Shown one piece after another: positions 63,186 through 64,000 of a DNA stretch of 64,000 nucleotides (its first letter is position 1; each line of letters begins with the position of its first letter). A model generated the notes under the pieces. It saw nothing but the letters and a program-made list of their open reading frames with translations. It ran no database searches and was not told the DNA's origin. The position numbers were made by a program, and so were the translations under genes. The stretch is from Echinicola rosea (GTDB lineage: Bacteria; Bacteroidota; Bacteroidia; Cytophagales; Cyclobacteriaceae): contig NZ_CP040106.1 in the NCBI RefSeq assembly GCF_005281475.1, forward strand, positions 3,438,501-3,502,500, in the 5' to 3' direction.

Positions 63186-64000
63186 ATGAAATCTATCACC
63201 AATTTAACTTGCAAGAGTTTTCTTGCGGGGATTACTACGGTCTTTTTTGCGAGTTCTTGCCAACTAGATGAATCGCAGCAACTGGAAGTACAAGAGAGTA
63301 CTGAAGTAGCAGAATTAACTACGAAATTATCAGGTTTATTGTTTTCCGAGGACTTTGAGGGAGACGATCCTCTTCGAGGTGTCCATACCCAAGGAGCTGA
63401 AGATCATAGTCTCAGAGTCGTTTCTTGGAGGGCGTTTGAAGGAAAAAAGTCGGCGTTCTTTCAACTAAAGTCATCTGATAAAATGATTGCAAACGGCATG
63501 AGATCAGAAATTTTGGTTAGTTCTGAAGCTCCTGATCAAGATATGTGGTATAGTTTTGCTGTTATTTTCCCAGAAGACCTATATGAATACGACAAGTCTA
63601 ATGAATCTATATCCCAATGGAGACAAAATTCAGGAGGGCCTTCGTTATCACTAAGAACTGCAAAGGATGAATTATATGTCCGAGTGATTTCAAAGGATAA
63701 TGAAAAAGAGTGGGAAACGATTAATTTGGGTCCCATCATTAAAAATAAGTGGACAGAGTTTGCTTTTCGCATTCACCATTCTTCTGGAGACGAAGGATCT
63801 GTCGAGATTTGGAGGGATGGAAACAAGGTGCTGAATTATAAAGGTCCGAACATGTACAAAGGAATGGGGATGCCTCATTGGAAGGTAGGGATTTATAAAT
63901 CAATATGGAACAAAAAGAAAACTGATACGGATGTAAGAGCGCTTTATATGGATAATATCCGATATGGTGATAACAATGTATCTCTAGCTGATCTTGTGAC
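63186..64000 (+). CDS. Polysaccharide-lyase-like lipoprotein, 3' end beyond window
   Basis: An open frame of at least 271 codons runs off the window edge without a stop. It begins with a lipoprotein signal (FASSC, Cys25). The mature region resembles the heparin-lyase-I / Polysacc_lyase fold: LLFSEDFEGDD, GMRSEILVSSE, DMWYSFAVIFPEDLYEYD, ISQWRQ, EIWRDGNKVLNYKGP, HWKVGIYKS and LYMDNIRYGD. It therefore probably binds or cleaves an acidic polysaccharide at the cell surface. It follows the EPS initiating transferase, so it may process the polymer made there. The substrate is not deducible. Confidence 0.8.
   Translation, partial: MKSITNLTCKSFLAGITTVFFASSCQLDESQQLEVQESTEVAELTTKLSGLLFSEDFEGDDPLRGVHTQGAEDHSLRVVSWRAFEGKKSAFFQLKSSDKMIANGMRSEILVSSEAPDQDMWYSFAVIFPEDLYEYDKSNESISQWRQNSGGPSLSLRTAKDELYVRVISKDNEKEWETINLGPIIKNKWTEFAFRIHHSSGDEGSVEIWRDGNKVLNYKGPNMYKGMGMPHWKVGIYKSIWNKKKTDTDVRALYMDNIRYGDNNVSLADLV

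Noticed and set aside
1..64000. CRISPR array, tRNA or rRNA genes
   Set aside because: No regularly spaced repeats of 25-40 bases with unique spacers, and no tRNA cloverleaf or rRNA segments noticed on reading; this was by eye, not by a covariance search.

Overview
The window reads as ordinary chromosome of a Bacteroidota bacterium, most likely a marine or saline member of the Cyclobacteriaceae (Echinicola / Cyclobacterium / Algoriphagus type). The grounds are gene content and style: TonB-dependent receptors, many Cys-anchored surface lipoproteins, a BlaI/M56 pair, a DUF1080 plus Gfo/Idh pair, a non-phosphorylative L-fucose pathway, few Shine-Dalgarno sequences, and occasional TAnnTTTG promoter boxes. 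The genus is an inference. No rRNA, tRNA, CRISPR array, prophage or conjugative module was seen.

Layout. 0.4-5.8 kb: a cation/proton antiporter, then a DMT exporter overlapping pncB, then pncA and a PhzF-family isomerase; pncB and pncA together form NAD salvage from nicotinamide. 6.0-10.4 kb: a small secreted protein, a 1-Cys peroxiredoxin, a class III aminotransferase and a geranylgeranyl-reductase-family flavoprotein. 10.4-11.85 kb: a gene-free stretch with a protein remnant and copy 1 of an ~840 bp element with terminal inverted repeats. 11.85-18.5 kb: a DUF1080/Gfo-Idh pair (probable 3-keto-glycoside chemistry), an outer-membrane receptor with an AraC regulator upstream, and a DUF6807 lipoprotein. 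18.6-23.5 kb (minus): FAH-family hydrolase, M23 peptidase, bcp peroxiredoxin and a split transketolase, apparently one transcription unit closed by a hairpin. 23.7-29.1 kb: a lipoprotein, pirin, an unknown protein, an orphan four-helix-bundle sensor and an MsbA-like ABC exporter.

29.2-35.4 kb: a cobalamin riboswitch controlling a BtuB-like receptor and three surface lipoproteins. Two of these are related beta-propellers resembling BtuG, and one is a PKD lipoprotein, so the set looks like a B12 capture complex. 35.6-37.5 kb: BlaI repressor with M56 protease. 37.6-43.4 kb: mutarotase, fuconolactonase-like amidohydrolase, FAH hydrolase, SDR dehydrogenase and L-fuconate dehydratase, with a divergent AraC regulator; together they would turn L-fuconate into pyruvate and lactate. 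43.4-46.3 kb: ArfB, a zinc-type CDF exporter, a YdeI/DUF1905 protein and GAPDH. 46.5-47.35 kb: copy 2 of the inverted-repeat element. 48-60 kb: core genes (dnaB, an MDR oxidoreductase, etfB-etfA-bifunctional nuclease, a CNT nucleoside transporter, cyclophilin, pckA, a POT peptide transporter) and very small proteins, one of them extremely acidic. 61-64 kb: start of an exopolysaccharide region, with a polyprenyl-phosphate sugar transferase and a polysaccharide-lyase-like lipoprotein cut by the window edge.

The least ordinary parts are the inverted-repeat element (two full copies plus a fragment, one copy carrying a nested smaller insertion and flanked by a 9 bp direct repeat), the B12 locus with paired propellers, a 25 bp tandem array at 39.95-40.04 kb, and an 11 bp perfect inverted repeat between pncB and pncA. 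No clearly new multi-gene system was found.
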